DNA from: Candidatus Muiribacteriota bacterium
Lineage (GTDB): Bacteria > Muiribacteriota > DAOVTB01
Assembly (NCBI GenBank): GCA_030633305.1
Contig: DAOVTB010000022.1
Coordinates: 1-33,833, forward strand
Direction of reading: 5' to 3'
DNA length: 33,833 nt
Below the pieces are notes generated by a model that was not told the DNA's origin, did not search any database, and saw nothing but the letters and a program-made list of their open reading frames with translations. This document shows positions 24,470 through 32,006 of this stretch, one piece after another. A program made the position numbers and the translations under genes. How positions within the stretch are numbered: position 1 is the stretch's first letter; every line of letters begins with the position of its first letter.

Positions 24470-26170
24470 CTAATCAGATCTTTCTTTTTGTTTTTCCAGA
24501 TAATCTCTCAATACTTCGCGGACAAATTTGGGAAGATTCAGGATTCTGCCAATGCGATTTGGTTCTTGCCACAGTCTATAAAGCCATTCAAAACCAAGAT
24601 TCTGCATAAATTCGGGAGCTCGATTCAAGGTTCCGCTTATCACATCATAGCTCCCACCAACTCCCATCGCACAATTGATTTTTAATTTGTCAAAATTATC
24701 ATCAAGCCATTTTTCCTGTCTCGGAACACCAAGAGCCACAAAAAGTATTCTTGCTCCTGAATTATTGATATCATCAATAATAGCGGATGAATCACTATCG
24801 GAAAAATACCCGTTATGAAAACCTGAAATATTCAATTCAGGGTATGTTTTGACTAATTTAGAACAAGTTTTCTCTAAAACTTCCTGCGTTGACCCTAGAA
24901 GATATATACCATTTCCCTTTTCTTCAGCTTTTTTGCATAGACTAAGCATGAAATCAATTCCAGGTACTCTTTCGTTCAATGGAGTATGAGAAAAATCCGC
25001 AGCCCAGATTAATCCAATCCCATCAGGAACATTTAATTTTGAACCATTAATAATCCTCATCAGATCAGGATCATTTCTGCATTCATAAACGATTATACTA
25101 TTTGGAGTCGTTATATAGAATTTCTCATCATTTTCAATTCCTTTACAAACTGAACTAACCGCCATATCCATCTTCACATTATCAATTCTTACACCCAGAA
25201 TCTGAATTGAATCACAAAAAACAGCTTTTTCTTTCTTTAAAAATATTGCTTTTCCAGTTGAAAAAAGCGTGATAATAGCCGTCAGGAAAAAAATAGTCAG
25301 TAAAAAAAAGGATTCTTCTTTATAAACAAAGTATACCATCAGATTCAGATACAATGTTGTAATAGTAATGTATATCACAAATGACTTTTCAGTAATATTC
25401 CATCTATAAGGATTCTTTAAGGCTAATTCCGAATTATAAAATTTCTTGTTATAACTGAATACAATAAGGAAAATTATAAATAAAACAGGCAGTATAAGCA
25501 TTAGGATCGGAATAATCAAACCAGTATAAATAATTGAGTAGTTCACTGAATAACATAAAAATATACCAAAAATATATCCCAGAAAAGTTGCATCTGACTT
25601 ACTAAGAGAAATTTTAGCCGGCGGAAAATTAAAATAAATAACTGAAAATAACGATCCAATAAAAAGATTCATAAGAACCAATATACTTTTTGAAAGAAAA
25701 CCTGTCTGAATATAAATAGAAAAAGAAAAGACAGAAACAATAAAGCAGATAACAGGAATAAGCCCATTATAGAAATTAACCATTCTGAATAGAAATATTG
25801 ATAGCATGATCCACATTGTTGTCAGAACTGTTTTAAAAATATCTACTTTCATGGTCATTATTCTGTTTTTGTCAAAAATAATCTCATTTAAACCAATTAA
25901 AACTGTGGAAAAAGTTAGCAAAGTAAGCAGAATAAAAAAAACCCGAGAAGTAATTAACCTCTCTTCTTCAAGAATTGCTAACAGAATATAAAACAATGAC
26001 ATTATAGAAATAGATTTGTAATTATCAGCATATCCAAGGGACCAGAAGGGAATAATAGTCGAAAATATAACTGCAAATTTTATAAAACTACGCTTCAAAA
26101 AATAGCAATAATTAAGTTGTAAAACAATTCCAGACACAACAATACTAAGAATAAGTAAATAATAATTCAT
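24470..26170 (-). CDS. Membrane protein fused to a WecG/TagA/CpsF (GT26) glycosyltransferase
   Basis: 566 residues. The first about 300 contain roughly ten hydrophobic helices with no recognised family. The last about 245 are a complete GT26 enzyme: ILGVRIDNVKMDMAV, FYITTPNSIIVYEC, LNVPDGIGLIWA (conserved Asp), RVPGIDFM, GIYLLGSTQEVLEKT, LFVALGVPRQEKWL and a GGSYDVISG loop, ending in a basic amphipathic tail (LYRLWQEPNRIGRILNLPKF). GT26 enzymes add N-acetylmannosamine-type sugars to lipid-linked intermediates on the cytoplasmic side of the inner membrane, usually as stand-alone peripheral proteins. The fused membrane domain is therefore unusual. The start lies 1 nt after the stop of the TPR-Mrr gene. 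It is the last gene of the ftsE operon. Substrate unknown. Confidence 0.9.
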   Translation of the reverse strand: MNYYLLILSIVVSGIVLQLNYCYFLKRSFIKFAVIFSTIIPFWSLGYADNYKSISIMSLFYILLAILEEERLITSRVFFILLTLLTFSTVLIGLNEIIFDKNRIMTMKVDIFKTVLTTMWIMLSIFLFRMVNFYNGLIPVICFIVSVFSFSIYIQTGFLSKSILVLMNLFIGSLFSVIYFNFPPAKISLSKSDATFLGYIFGIFLCYSVNYSIIYTGLIIPILMLILPVLFIIFLIVFSYNKKFYNSELALKNPYRWNITEKSFVIYITITTLYLNLMVYFVYKEESFFLLTIFFLTAIITLFSTGKAIFLKKEKAVFCDSIQILGVRIDNVKMDMAVSSVCKGIENDEKFYITTPNSIIVYECRNDPDLMRIINGSKLNVPDGIGLIWAADFSHTPLNERVPGIDFMLSLCKKAEEKGNGIYLLGSTQEVLEKTCSKLVKTYPELNISGFHNGYFSDSDSSAIIDDINNSGARILFVALGVPRQEKWLDDNFDKLKINCAMGVGGSYDVISGTLNRAPEFMQNLGFEWLYRLWQEPNRIGRILNLPKFVREVLRDYLEKQKERSD

Positions 26171-26171
26171 A

Positions 26172-27704
26172 TCATTTCATCTGTTTAAGGATTCTATCCA
26201 GTGAATCTTTTGAAACAAGTTTAACATTATTTTCTTCTGCAAGTTTTTTTGTACTATCTGAATATTCTCCACAAACAACCATAATTCCTTTTCTATAATC
26301 CATTTTATTCATATCTGCAATCATCTGTTTAACAGGGATCTCGCCAATTATACCTGTCCAGTTCCTTCCCATAAAAAGCGTCTGTACAGATTTCATATCC
26401 TTAACTATTATTGCATCAAATCCATCCTTGCTTTCTAGTAAGCTTTCTACTGAATATCCAATTTTATTAACGAAAGAGTCCATCGTATCCTTAAATTCTG
26501 CAATAGGAATCTGCGATAATTCAATATGATTATTTATTACTGTCTTACTTTTTTTTAATTTTCCTCCGTCAAGTCCAGAACCCTCTTCACCACGTAATGC
26601 TAACCAGTTTCTAAACTCATTATCCAGACGAGTCATATTTGATAAATGATTGGTCGCAAGTGAATCAGTTACTTTTCTATAAGTTTTAGTTCCGAAATGA
26701 TCATGCCAAAAGTCCATAATCAAAATATCGCCTTCTTTTGAATGTTTTCTTAACTGGAAAATTTCATAAATATCCATAAACTTAAAATTTATTTTAACCA
26801 ATTCTCGCCAATATTCTTCAGCCTTTACATCATTATTCATAAAATAAGATCCAACACCTAGGACAAAATATATATCACTAGACAACTCTACATTAAAACT
26901 CTTTATAAATGCCAGGTGTGATTCTACTTCCATTACCACTTTTTTCCAATTTTTATTGATAGAATACAAGTATGACAGCATAACACTTGAATTTGCACGT
27001 ACATACAATTCTTTACTCAATCCTTTTACAATCCTGAAATATTTAATTGCCTTGTTTGAATCTTTTTTCATGTAAATATATCCAAGCACTTCATAAGCGC
27101 TGGTATACTGAGAATCCACCTTGATTAATGCTTCAAGAATCTCAAGTCCCTCATCAAACCTATCACTTTCAATCAGAACCATTCCTTTATTGTATAAAGC
27201 TTCGGAATGAGCAGATTTGGTTTCAAGAACATTTGAAAGATAGATAAGCGATCGATCGAATAATTCATTTCCTATACAATAATCAGCAAGCTTAAGATTA
27301 ACTACTTCTATACTGCTATCCAGCGAATATATCTTAAGAAGTGTCATGTATTCACTGTCTTTCTTGAAAGCTCCTTCATAGATTTTAGCAAGCTCCATAT
27401 ATACCGTCAATTCATTTTCGAAAGGTTTATTATTAGTAATCTTTAGAATTAATTCCAGCTCTTTTTGAGCGGCATCAAGATATTTTTTTTTAAGCATGAT
27501 ATTAGCCAGCGATAATCTCGCTCCAATATTTTCGGGGTTTTGACTTAATTCTTCATTATAGAATTCTACAGCCTTATCTAAAAGACCTTCTCTTTCCATT
27601 TCTATGGCCTGAGCAAGAGCGCTGGGTCTGAAATAGTAAATTCCAGCCCAAACAAGGAACACAACAAATATTATCATGAATAATAGGGTCAGAATAATGT
27701 ACAT
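26172..27704 (-). CDS. Membrane-anchored TPR protein with a degenerate Mrr-like domain
   Basis: 510 residues: one N-terminal transmembrane helix (about 2-24), then TPRs from about 30 to 330 (GLLDKAVEFYNEELSQNPEN, KKYLDAAQKELELI, DRFDEGLEILEALI). A variable linker follows. The C-terminal domain (about 395-510) resembles Mrr-type restriction endonuclease folds, with GYSVESLLESKDGFDAIIV, KQMIADMNKMDYRKGIMVVCG and KKLAEENNVKLVSKDSLDRIL. The first acidic position survives (GFDAII), but the Q-x-K part of the active site reads VQTLF with no lysine, so nuclease activity is unlikely. The plan TM-TPR-small domain resembles LapB/YciM, where the C-terminal module is a rubredoxin-like knuckle. It is coupled to the GT26 gene by a 1-nt gap and lies 15 nt after ctpA. 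Probably an envelope adaptor. Confidence 0.85.
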   Translation of the reverse strand: MYIILTLLFMIIFVVFLVWAGIYYFRPSALAQAIEMEREGLLDKAVEFYNEELSQNPENIGARLSLANIMLKKKYLDAAQKELELILKITNNKPFENELTVYMELAKIYEGAFKKDSEYMTLLKIYSLDSSIEVVNLKLADYCIGNELFDRSLIYLSNVLETKSAHSEALYNKGMVLIESDRFDEGLEILEALIKVDSQYTSAYEVLGYIYMKKDSNKAIKYFRIVKGLSKELYVRANSSVMLSYLYSINKNWKKVVMEVESHLAFIKSFNVELSSDIYFVLGVGSYFMNNDVKAEEYWRELVKINFKFMDIYEIFQLRKHSKEGDILIMDFWHDHFGTKTYRKVTDSLATNHLSNMTRLDNEFRNWLALRGEEGSGLDGGKLKKSKTVINNHIELSQIPIAEFKDTMDSFVNKIGYSVESLLESKDGFDAIIVKDMKSVQTLFMGRNWTGIIGEIPVKQMIADMNKMDYRKGIMVVCGEYSDSTKKLAEENNVKLVSKDSLDRILKQMK

Positions 27705-27719
27705 TAAAACTACACAACC

Positions 27720-29021
27720 TTAGTTATCGGTTAGATATGAGCTGTATACCAGTAAGGCATTTACTACTTCCACGCCTTTTTTTAATTGAAGATCATATTC
27801 AGAAAACATGTACTCATTCTGATTTTTTTTAGAATCATCTTCTTTTTTTTCAAAATTTTTCTTAACCAGATAATCGTTTCTTCTTTTTATTATATCATCA
27901 ATTTTTTCCTTAGTCAGATCCACCATCTTAACTTCAATATCAGGTTTTATCCCAATTCCCTGAATACATATACCACTTGGAGTATAATATTTAGCTGTTG
28001 TTATAGCAAGAGCTGATTTATCTCTTAAAGGTATTACTGTTTGAACCACACCTTTTCCAAATGTCTTTGTACCAATCAAAATACCCCGCCTTGTATCCTT
28101 GATAGCTCCAGCTACAATTTCACTCGCACTCGCGCTACCGTTATTCACCAAAACCACCATATGATACTTTGGATGAGACTGATAGTAAGATACATATGGA
28201 AGTTCTTCGCCGTCTCTATCTTTGATTGTTACGATCCGAGAATTGGCTATAAATTTTTTCGCAACTTCCACTGCTGCAGTCAAAAGCCCACCAGGATTAT
28301 TTCTCAAATCAAGAATCAACCCTCCAATTTTCTTCTTATCATACTTTTTCAATGCAGTTTCCAAATCATCAGCTGTTGTTTCTATAAATTGACTAATACT
28401 TATATAACCGATATCTTTACTGATAAGAGCCGACCTTACACTTTGAAGCTTAATTACAGCTCTTTTAATGGTAAACTCATGAAGCTTTTTTGATCCTTTT
28501 CTATATATTTTCAGTTTAATCTCGCTGTCGACTGGACCACGAAGTACATTTACTGCTTCATTAACATCAACATCCTTAATCTCATTTCCGTCAACACTCA
28601 CAATAATATCACCAGGTTGAATACCTGCATTATAGGCTGGTGTTCCCTCAATCGGAGAAATTATCTTCAATCTGGATTTTTCACTGGTAATCATTATTCC
28701 AAGACCGCCAAATTTACCATCAGTTTCAGTTTTCATCTCATCATAAGCTTTAGGTGGCATATAACGAGTAAACGGGTCCTTCAATACTTTAAGCATCCCT
28801 TTAATTGCACCATCAAGAAGTTCACCTTCTTCGATGTTTTTTTCAACATATTTGGACTCAATTATATTCATTATTTTTTTTAAAGTTTCAAGTTTTTTAA
28901 GATACTTAACATTAAATGATGCCGCTTGTAATTTGTTTTCTGAAAAGAAAAGATTGAGAACTGTCAATATCATAAAAAATGATGACATTCCCAACAGGAA
29001 CCACTTTTGTGATTTCTTCAT
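27720..29021 (-). CDS. ctpA: C-terminal processing protease CtpA (S41 family)
   Basis: A periplasmic, membrane-anchored serine protease that trims or degrades proteins by their C-termini. In several bacteria CtpA/Prc controls peptidoglycan hydrolases. About 433 residues: an N-terminal hydrophobic helix (FLLGMSSFFMILTVLNLFF), a PDZ domain near 100-180 (GGLGIMI, SPIEGTPAYNAGIQPGDII) and the catalytic domain with LILDLRNNPGGLL, serine S298 in NNGSASASEI and lysine K323 in TFGKGVVQT, 25 residues apart as in E. coli Prc. The listed ORF begins 12 codons earlier, but TTGGAGG lies directly before the internal MKKSQ start, which I use. It is 43 nt downstream of the envC-like gene, a frequent order (ftsEX-envC-ctpA). 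Confidence 0.95.
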   Translation of the reverse strand: MKKSQKWFLLGMSSFFMILTVLNLFFSENKLQAASFNVKYLKKLETLKKIMNIIESKYVEKNIEEGELLDGAIKGMLKVLKDPFTRYMPPKAYDEMKTETDGKFGGLGIMITSEKSRLKIISPIEGTPAYNAGIQPGDIIVSVDGNEIKDVDVNEAVNVLRGPVDSEIKLKIYRKGSKKLHEFTIKRAVIKLQSVRSALISKDIGYISISQFIETTADDLETALKKYDKKKIGGLILDLRNNPGGLLTAAVEVAKKFIANSRIVTIKDRDGEELPYVSYYQSHPKYHMVVLVNNGSASASEIVAGAIKDTRRGILIGTKTFGKGVVQTVIPLRDKSALAITTAKYYTPSGICIQGIGIKPDIEVKMVDLTKEKIDDIIKRRNDYLVKKNFEKKEDDSKKNQNEYMFSEYDLQLKKGVEVVNALLVYSSYLTDN

Positions 29022-29064
29022 TATATAAACCTCCAACATTTCAAACAATGAATGCAACCTGGTG

Positions 29065-30246
29065 TTATAATAGCCATTTTAACGGATCCTTTGATTCAGA
29101 ATTCTGCCTAATTTCAAAATGAAATTTTTCATTTTTCACAGTTTTTCCAAGAATATCACTCTGTTTCACATACTCATTCATCCCTACTTCCTGCGATGCT
29201 AGATTTGCATAAACAGTTACAAGGGAATTACCGTGATCAACAATTACAATATTACCGTAGCCATTCATAAAGCCTTTGTAGATAACAATTCCATCAAGAG
29301 AACATTTTACATCAACACTTCCCTGAACGATAATATCAATCCCATTATTGTAATGTTGAATATCAAGAGCGCGGATACCACCAATCCCATACTTTGAAAC
29401 AACTTTATCTATACTTCCAACCGGCCATATCAAACGATGTTTAACTTTTTTATTAACTTTTCCGGTCTTGATTTTTTTAATCTTTGATTCTTTAATCTTT
29501 CGTTTTTCTTCTAAAATCTTTTTCCTTTTCTCTTCATCTCTGGAGAGATCTTCTTTAATTTTTTTCTTTAAACTTTTTTCTTCGCTACGCATCGCAAGTA
29601 TCTGTTCATTCAATTTTGTTTTCTTTCGAGTTGCTCTTTCAAAAAGTTTCTTCAGAGATTTTTCCTTTTCCAGCATTTTATTCTTTAAATCATTATTAAT
29701 CTGGATTAAAGACTCCAATTCCTTTTTTTTGCTGTAAATCTCATTTAATGTCTGCTTATAATAATTCCTGGCTTTTTTCAATGATAAAATAATTTTGTTA
29801 TCTTCCTTGATTATTTCAGAAAAATATTTATATCTTTTCAATAATTCATTCAAATCATCTGAAGCAAGTACTGAATCTACAAGTTTTCTAGTTTTTACCT
29901 TATAGATTGAAACCAATCTTAACGCTAAAATACTCTTACGTTTTTTAAGATCTTTTTCAGCCTTAACCAGTACTTCCTCGATTTTAACAAGTGCTTTTTG
30001 AGTATTATTTATTTTGAGTTCTTTCTGAGCAATTTTTCTTTCATAATTCTTGATTTCAAGCTGATTTTTCCCAATTTTAAAAAGCAGATTTCTGGCATCT
30101 TTTTCAGCAATTTTAAGTTTTACTTCAGCTTCTTTTCCTTTAACGGTAAGTTTTTGAAGGTCTTTTGTTGCAATATCATCTGACAATAAAGGATATTGCA
30201 AAATTAAAATTGAAAATATGGCGATAAAAAAACGGATTAGATTCAT
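29065..30246 (-). CDS. envC: EnvC-like periplasmic coiled-coil protein with degenerate LytM domain
   Basis: 393 residues. The signal peptide (FFIAIFSILILQYPLL) is followed by a very long charged coiled coil (about 25-265) and a C-terminal M23/LytM fold (about 275-393). In active M23 enzymes the zinc ligands sit in HxGxD and HxH. Here the first reads YNNGIDI (His replaced by Asn), and the second reads KFHFEIR (first His lost), although GYGNIVIVDHG is kept. It should therefore be inactive and act as an amidase activator, as E. coli EnvC does when moved by FtsEX. The start overlaps the ftsX stop by 4 nt, so the three genes are coupled. The symbol is given by context and architecture. Confidence 0.9.
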   Translation of the reverse strand: MNLIRFFIAIFSILILQYPLLSDDIATKDLQKLTVKGKEAEVKLKIAEKDARNLLFKIGKNQLEIKNYERKIAQKELKINNTQKALVKIEEVLVKAEKDLKKRKSILALRLVSIYKVKTRKLVDSVLASDDLNELLKRYKYFSEIIKEDNKIILSLKKARNYYKQTLNEIYSKKKELESLIQINNDLKNKMLEKEKSLKKLFERATRKKTKLNEQILAMRSEEKSLKKKIKEDLSRDEEKRKKILEEKRKIKESKIKKIKTGKVNKKVKHRLIWPVGSIDKVVSKYGIGGIRALDIQHYNNGIDIIVQGSVDVKCSLDGIVIYKGFMNGYGNIVIVDHGNSLVTVYANLASQEVGMNEYVKQSDILGKTVKNEKFHFEIRQNSESKDPLKWLL

Positions 30247-31151
30247 ATTTTTAAAAACTTTCTAATAGCCAGATATGAACTTATTGTACCAATAATCATA
30301 CCTAACGAAAATAATCTCACACTTAAAATCAGAAACGACTTGAGGGTAAAACTCATTTGTAAAAAAGGCAATACATAATTGAACTCTTTAATTCCATATT
30401 TGTAAACAAAATAAAGTACAACACACGAAAAGAAAGCACCAAAAAGACCCTGAAGAAACCCTTCAATTATAAAAGGCCACCTTATAAACCAGTTCGTTGC
30501 CCCAACAAGTTTCATAATCTCGATTTCTTCACTTCTAGCTACTACTGTTATCTTAATAGCATTAAATACAATTAGAAAAGCTGCTGCTACGAGTAACATA
30601 ATCATCATCAATGCAATTTCCCTAAGCATTTCAGACACTTTTTCAACCCTGTTTAATATTCCTGTAGCATAATCTATGTCCTGAATAAATTCATTACTCT
30701 TATAATACTCAATAAGACTTTTAATATTTTTCTCCAATTCACCGCTACCAGAAGTTTCTTTAAGTTTTACTTCAAGAGTCGGCGGAAGTGGATTTTCATC
30801 GATAAAGTCAAAGATTTGTTTATCCATGCCAAGATCATTTTGCAATTCTTTAAATGCCGTCTCTGGCGAAATATACAGGACAGAATCAACAGTATCCCTG
30901 TTTTTAAGACTTTCCACAATGTCTTCACGTAATTGATCAGTAATCTCGGGTTTCAGATAAAAATTAACTTTGATGTTACTTTTTAATTTTACTGAAAAAA
31001 TATGCAAATGTTTTTCAAAAATCAAAAAAAGTCCAACAAGAAATATTGTTATTGCAATAATCGTAATTGCAGCAACAGTCATAACACTGCCTTTTCTTAA
31101 ATTGGAAAAGGATTCCTTTATAAAATATCCAAAATTTCTAATGTTCTCCAT
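30243..31151 (-). CDS. ftsX: Cell-division permease-like protein FtsX
   Basis: About 302 residues with the FtsX plan: a cytoplasmic N-terminus, first helix near VAAITIIAITIFLVGLFLIF, a periplasmic loop (about 55-170, with INVNFYLKPEI-like KVNFYLKPEITDQLRED) that binds the EnvC-type partner, and three more helices. The conserved EIEIMKLVGATNWFIRWPF segment links to FtsE. FtsX carries FtsE's ATP-driven movement across the inner membrane. I chose the ATG with GGGGA upstream (14 codons inside the listed ORF), which overlaps ftsE by 14 nt. The 3' end overlaps envC by 4 nt. Confidence 0.95.
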   Translation of the reverse strand: MENIRNFGYFIKESFSNLRKGSVMTVAAITIIAITIFLVGLFLIFEKHLHIFSVKLKSNIKVNFYLKPEITDQLREDIVESLKNRDTVDSVLYISPETAFKELQNDLGMDKQIFDFIDENPLPPTLEVKLKETSGSGELEKNIKSLIEYYKSNEFIQDIDYATGILNRVEKVSEMLREIALMMIMLLVAAAFLIVFNAIKITVVARSEEIEIMKLVGATNWFIRWPFIIEGFLQGLFGAFFSCVVLYFVYKYGIKEFNYVLPFLQMSFTLKSFLILSVRLFSLGMIIGTISSYLAIRKFLKI

Positions 31152-31827
31152 AATCGTATGTTCCCCGGTTTTCATCTTTAGTAATTCTACCATCTACCAG
31201 TGCAATTACGCGTTTTCTCAAACGATTAACTATATTCTTATCATGTGTTGCCACTAAAACCGTGGTTCCATGATTATTTATTTCCATCAAAACCTTCATT
31301 ATCTCCCAGCTTATGTCCGGATCCAGATTTCCAGTTGGTTCATCAGTCAATAAAATCGCAGGATTATTCACCAGGGATCTTGCAATACAAACCCTTTGCT
31401 GCTCTCCGCCTGATAATTCCAGCGGAAACATATTTTTCTTATGTGCAAGCCCTACAAGATCGAGGGCACGAAGAACCTGTTTTTTAATAATACTACCAGA
31501 AAAACCCATTACTCTAAGGGCAAAAGCAACATTATCGAAAACCGAGCTGGTTTTCAACAACTTGAAATCCTGGAAAACAACACCGATATTTCTTCTGAGA
31601 TACGGAATCTTTGATGCATGAAGTTTTTCAATATTACGCCCGTCAATAATAACCTGACCCTCATTTGGTGAATCTTCCCTTAATATCATCCTGAGAAATG
31701 TTGTTTTTCCTGCTCCGGTCGGGCCTACTAAAAAAACAAATTCACTTTTTTTTATCTCAATATTTATGTTATCCAGTGCTTTTACTCCATTGGAATAAAT
31801 CTTGGTAACATGATGCATCTCTATCAT
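31138..31827 (-). CDS. ftsE: Cell-division ATP-binding protein FtsE
   Basis: About 229 residues, an ABC ATPase at the inner face of the inner membrane that works with FtsX at the division ring. It has Walker A GPTGAGKTTFLRM, a Q-loop at VVFQDFKLL, signature ELSGGEQQRVCIARSLV, Walker B ILLTDEPTGNLD and an H-loop at VATHDKNIV. RNIGVVFQDFKLLKTSSVFDNVAFAL is the usual FtsE wording. The start with GGAG upstream (MIEMHHVTKIY) is preferred over the ORF's first ATG, eight codons earlier. An extended -10 promoter lies just upstream, so the operon starts here. Confidence 0.97.
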   Translation of the reverse strand: MIEMHHVTKIYSNGVKALDNINIEIKKSEFVFLVGPTGAGKTTFLRMILREDSPNEGQVIIDGRNIEKLHASKIPYLRRNIGVVFQDFKLLKTSSVFDNVAFALRVMGFSGSIIKKQVLRALDLVGLAHKKNMFPLELSGGEQQRVCIARSLVNNPAILLTDEPTGNLDPDISWEIMKVLMEINNHGTTVLVATHDKNIVNRLRKRVIALVDGRITKDENRGTYDYGEH

Positions 31828-31854
31828 AGTATTCTCCAGACAAAATTTCATAAA

Positions 31855-31884
31855 ATTATATCATATTTTTCGCAAGATTAACAA
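31855..31884 (-). promoter_or_regulatory. Extended -10 promoter of the ftsE operon
   Basis: On the minus strand TTGTTA, 18 nt, TGATATAAT (perfect -10 with the TGn extension). The transcription start would be about 20 nt before the ftsE ATG, leaving the GGAG site in the leader. It closely copies the promoter at 7559-7587. Confidence 0.65.
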
Positions 31885-31906
31885 GTATAATAAAATTATA
31901 TATTAA

Positions 31907-31968
31907 CCCGGACAATAATCTGTAGGGACACCCCCCTGCGCCTACTTAGTGGTTTCCTACAAAATTTA
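31907..31968. repeat. Inverted composite REP-like copy between recD2 and ftsE
   Basis: TGTAGGGACA, CCCCCCTGCGCC and ACTTAGTGGTTTCC are the reverse complement of the leader seen at 1527-1560 and 18700-18730 (GGTGGAAACAACT...GGCGCAGGGG), joined to a GTAGGGACA end typical of the REP-like family. It shows that the two repeat classes occur together in composite units. Confidence 0.55.
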
Positions 31969-32006
31969 TATAAAAGTATATTACGACACGGTCTGCAATC
32001 CTATTC

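Noticed and set aside
26172-27704. Restriction-modification or defence system because of the Mrr-like domain
   Set aside because: The catalytic lysine is missing, the protein is membrane anchored with TPRs, and the neighbours are cell-division and envelope genes.
28041-28493. 150-aa plus-strand ORF opposite ctpA
   Set aside because: It is antisense to the conserved catalytic part of CtpA, and its composition follows from that codon use.
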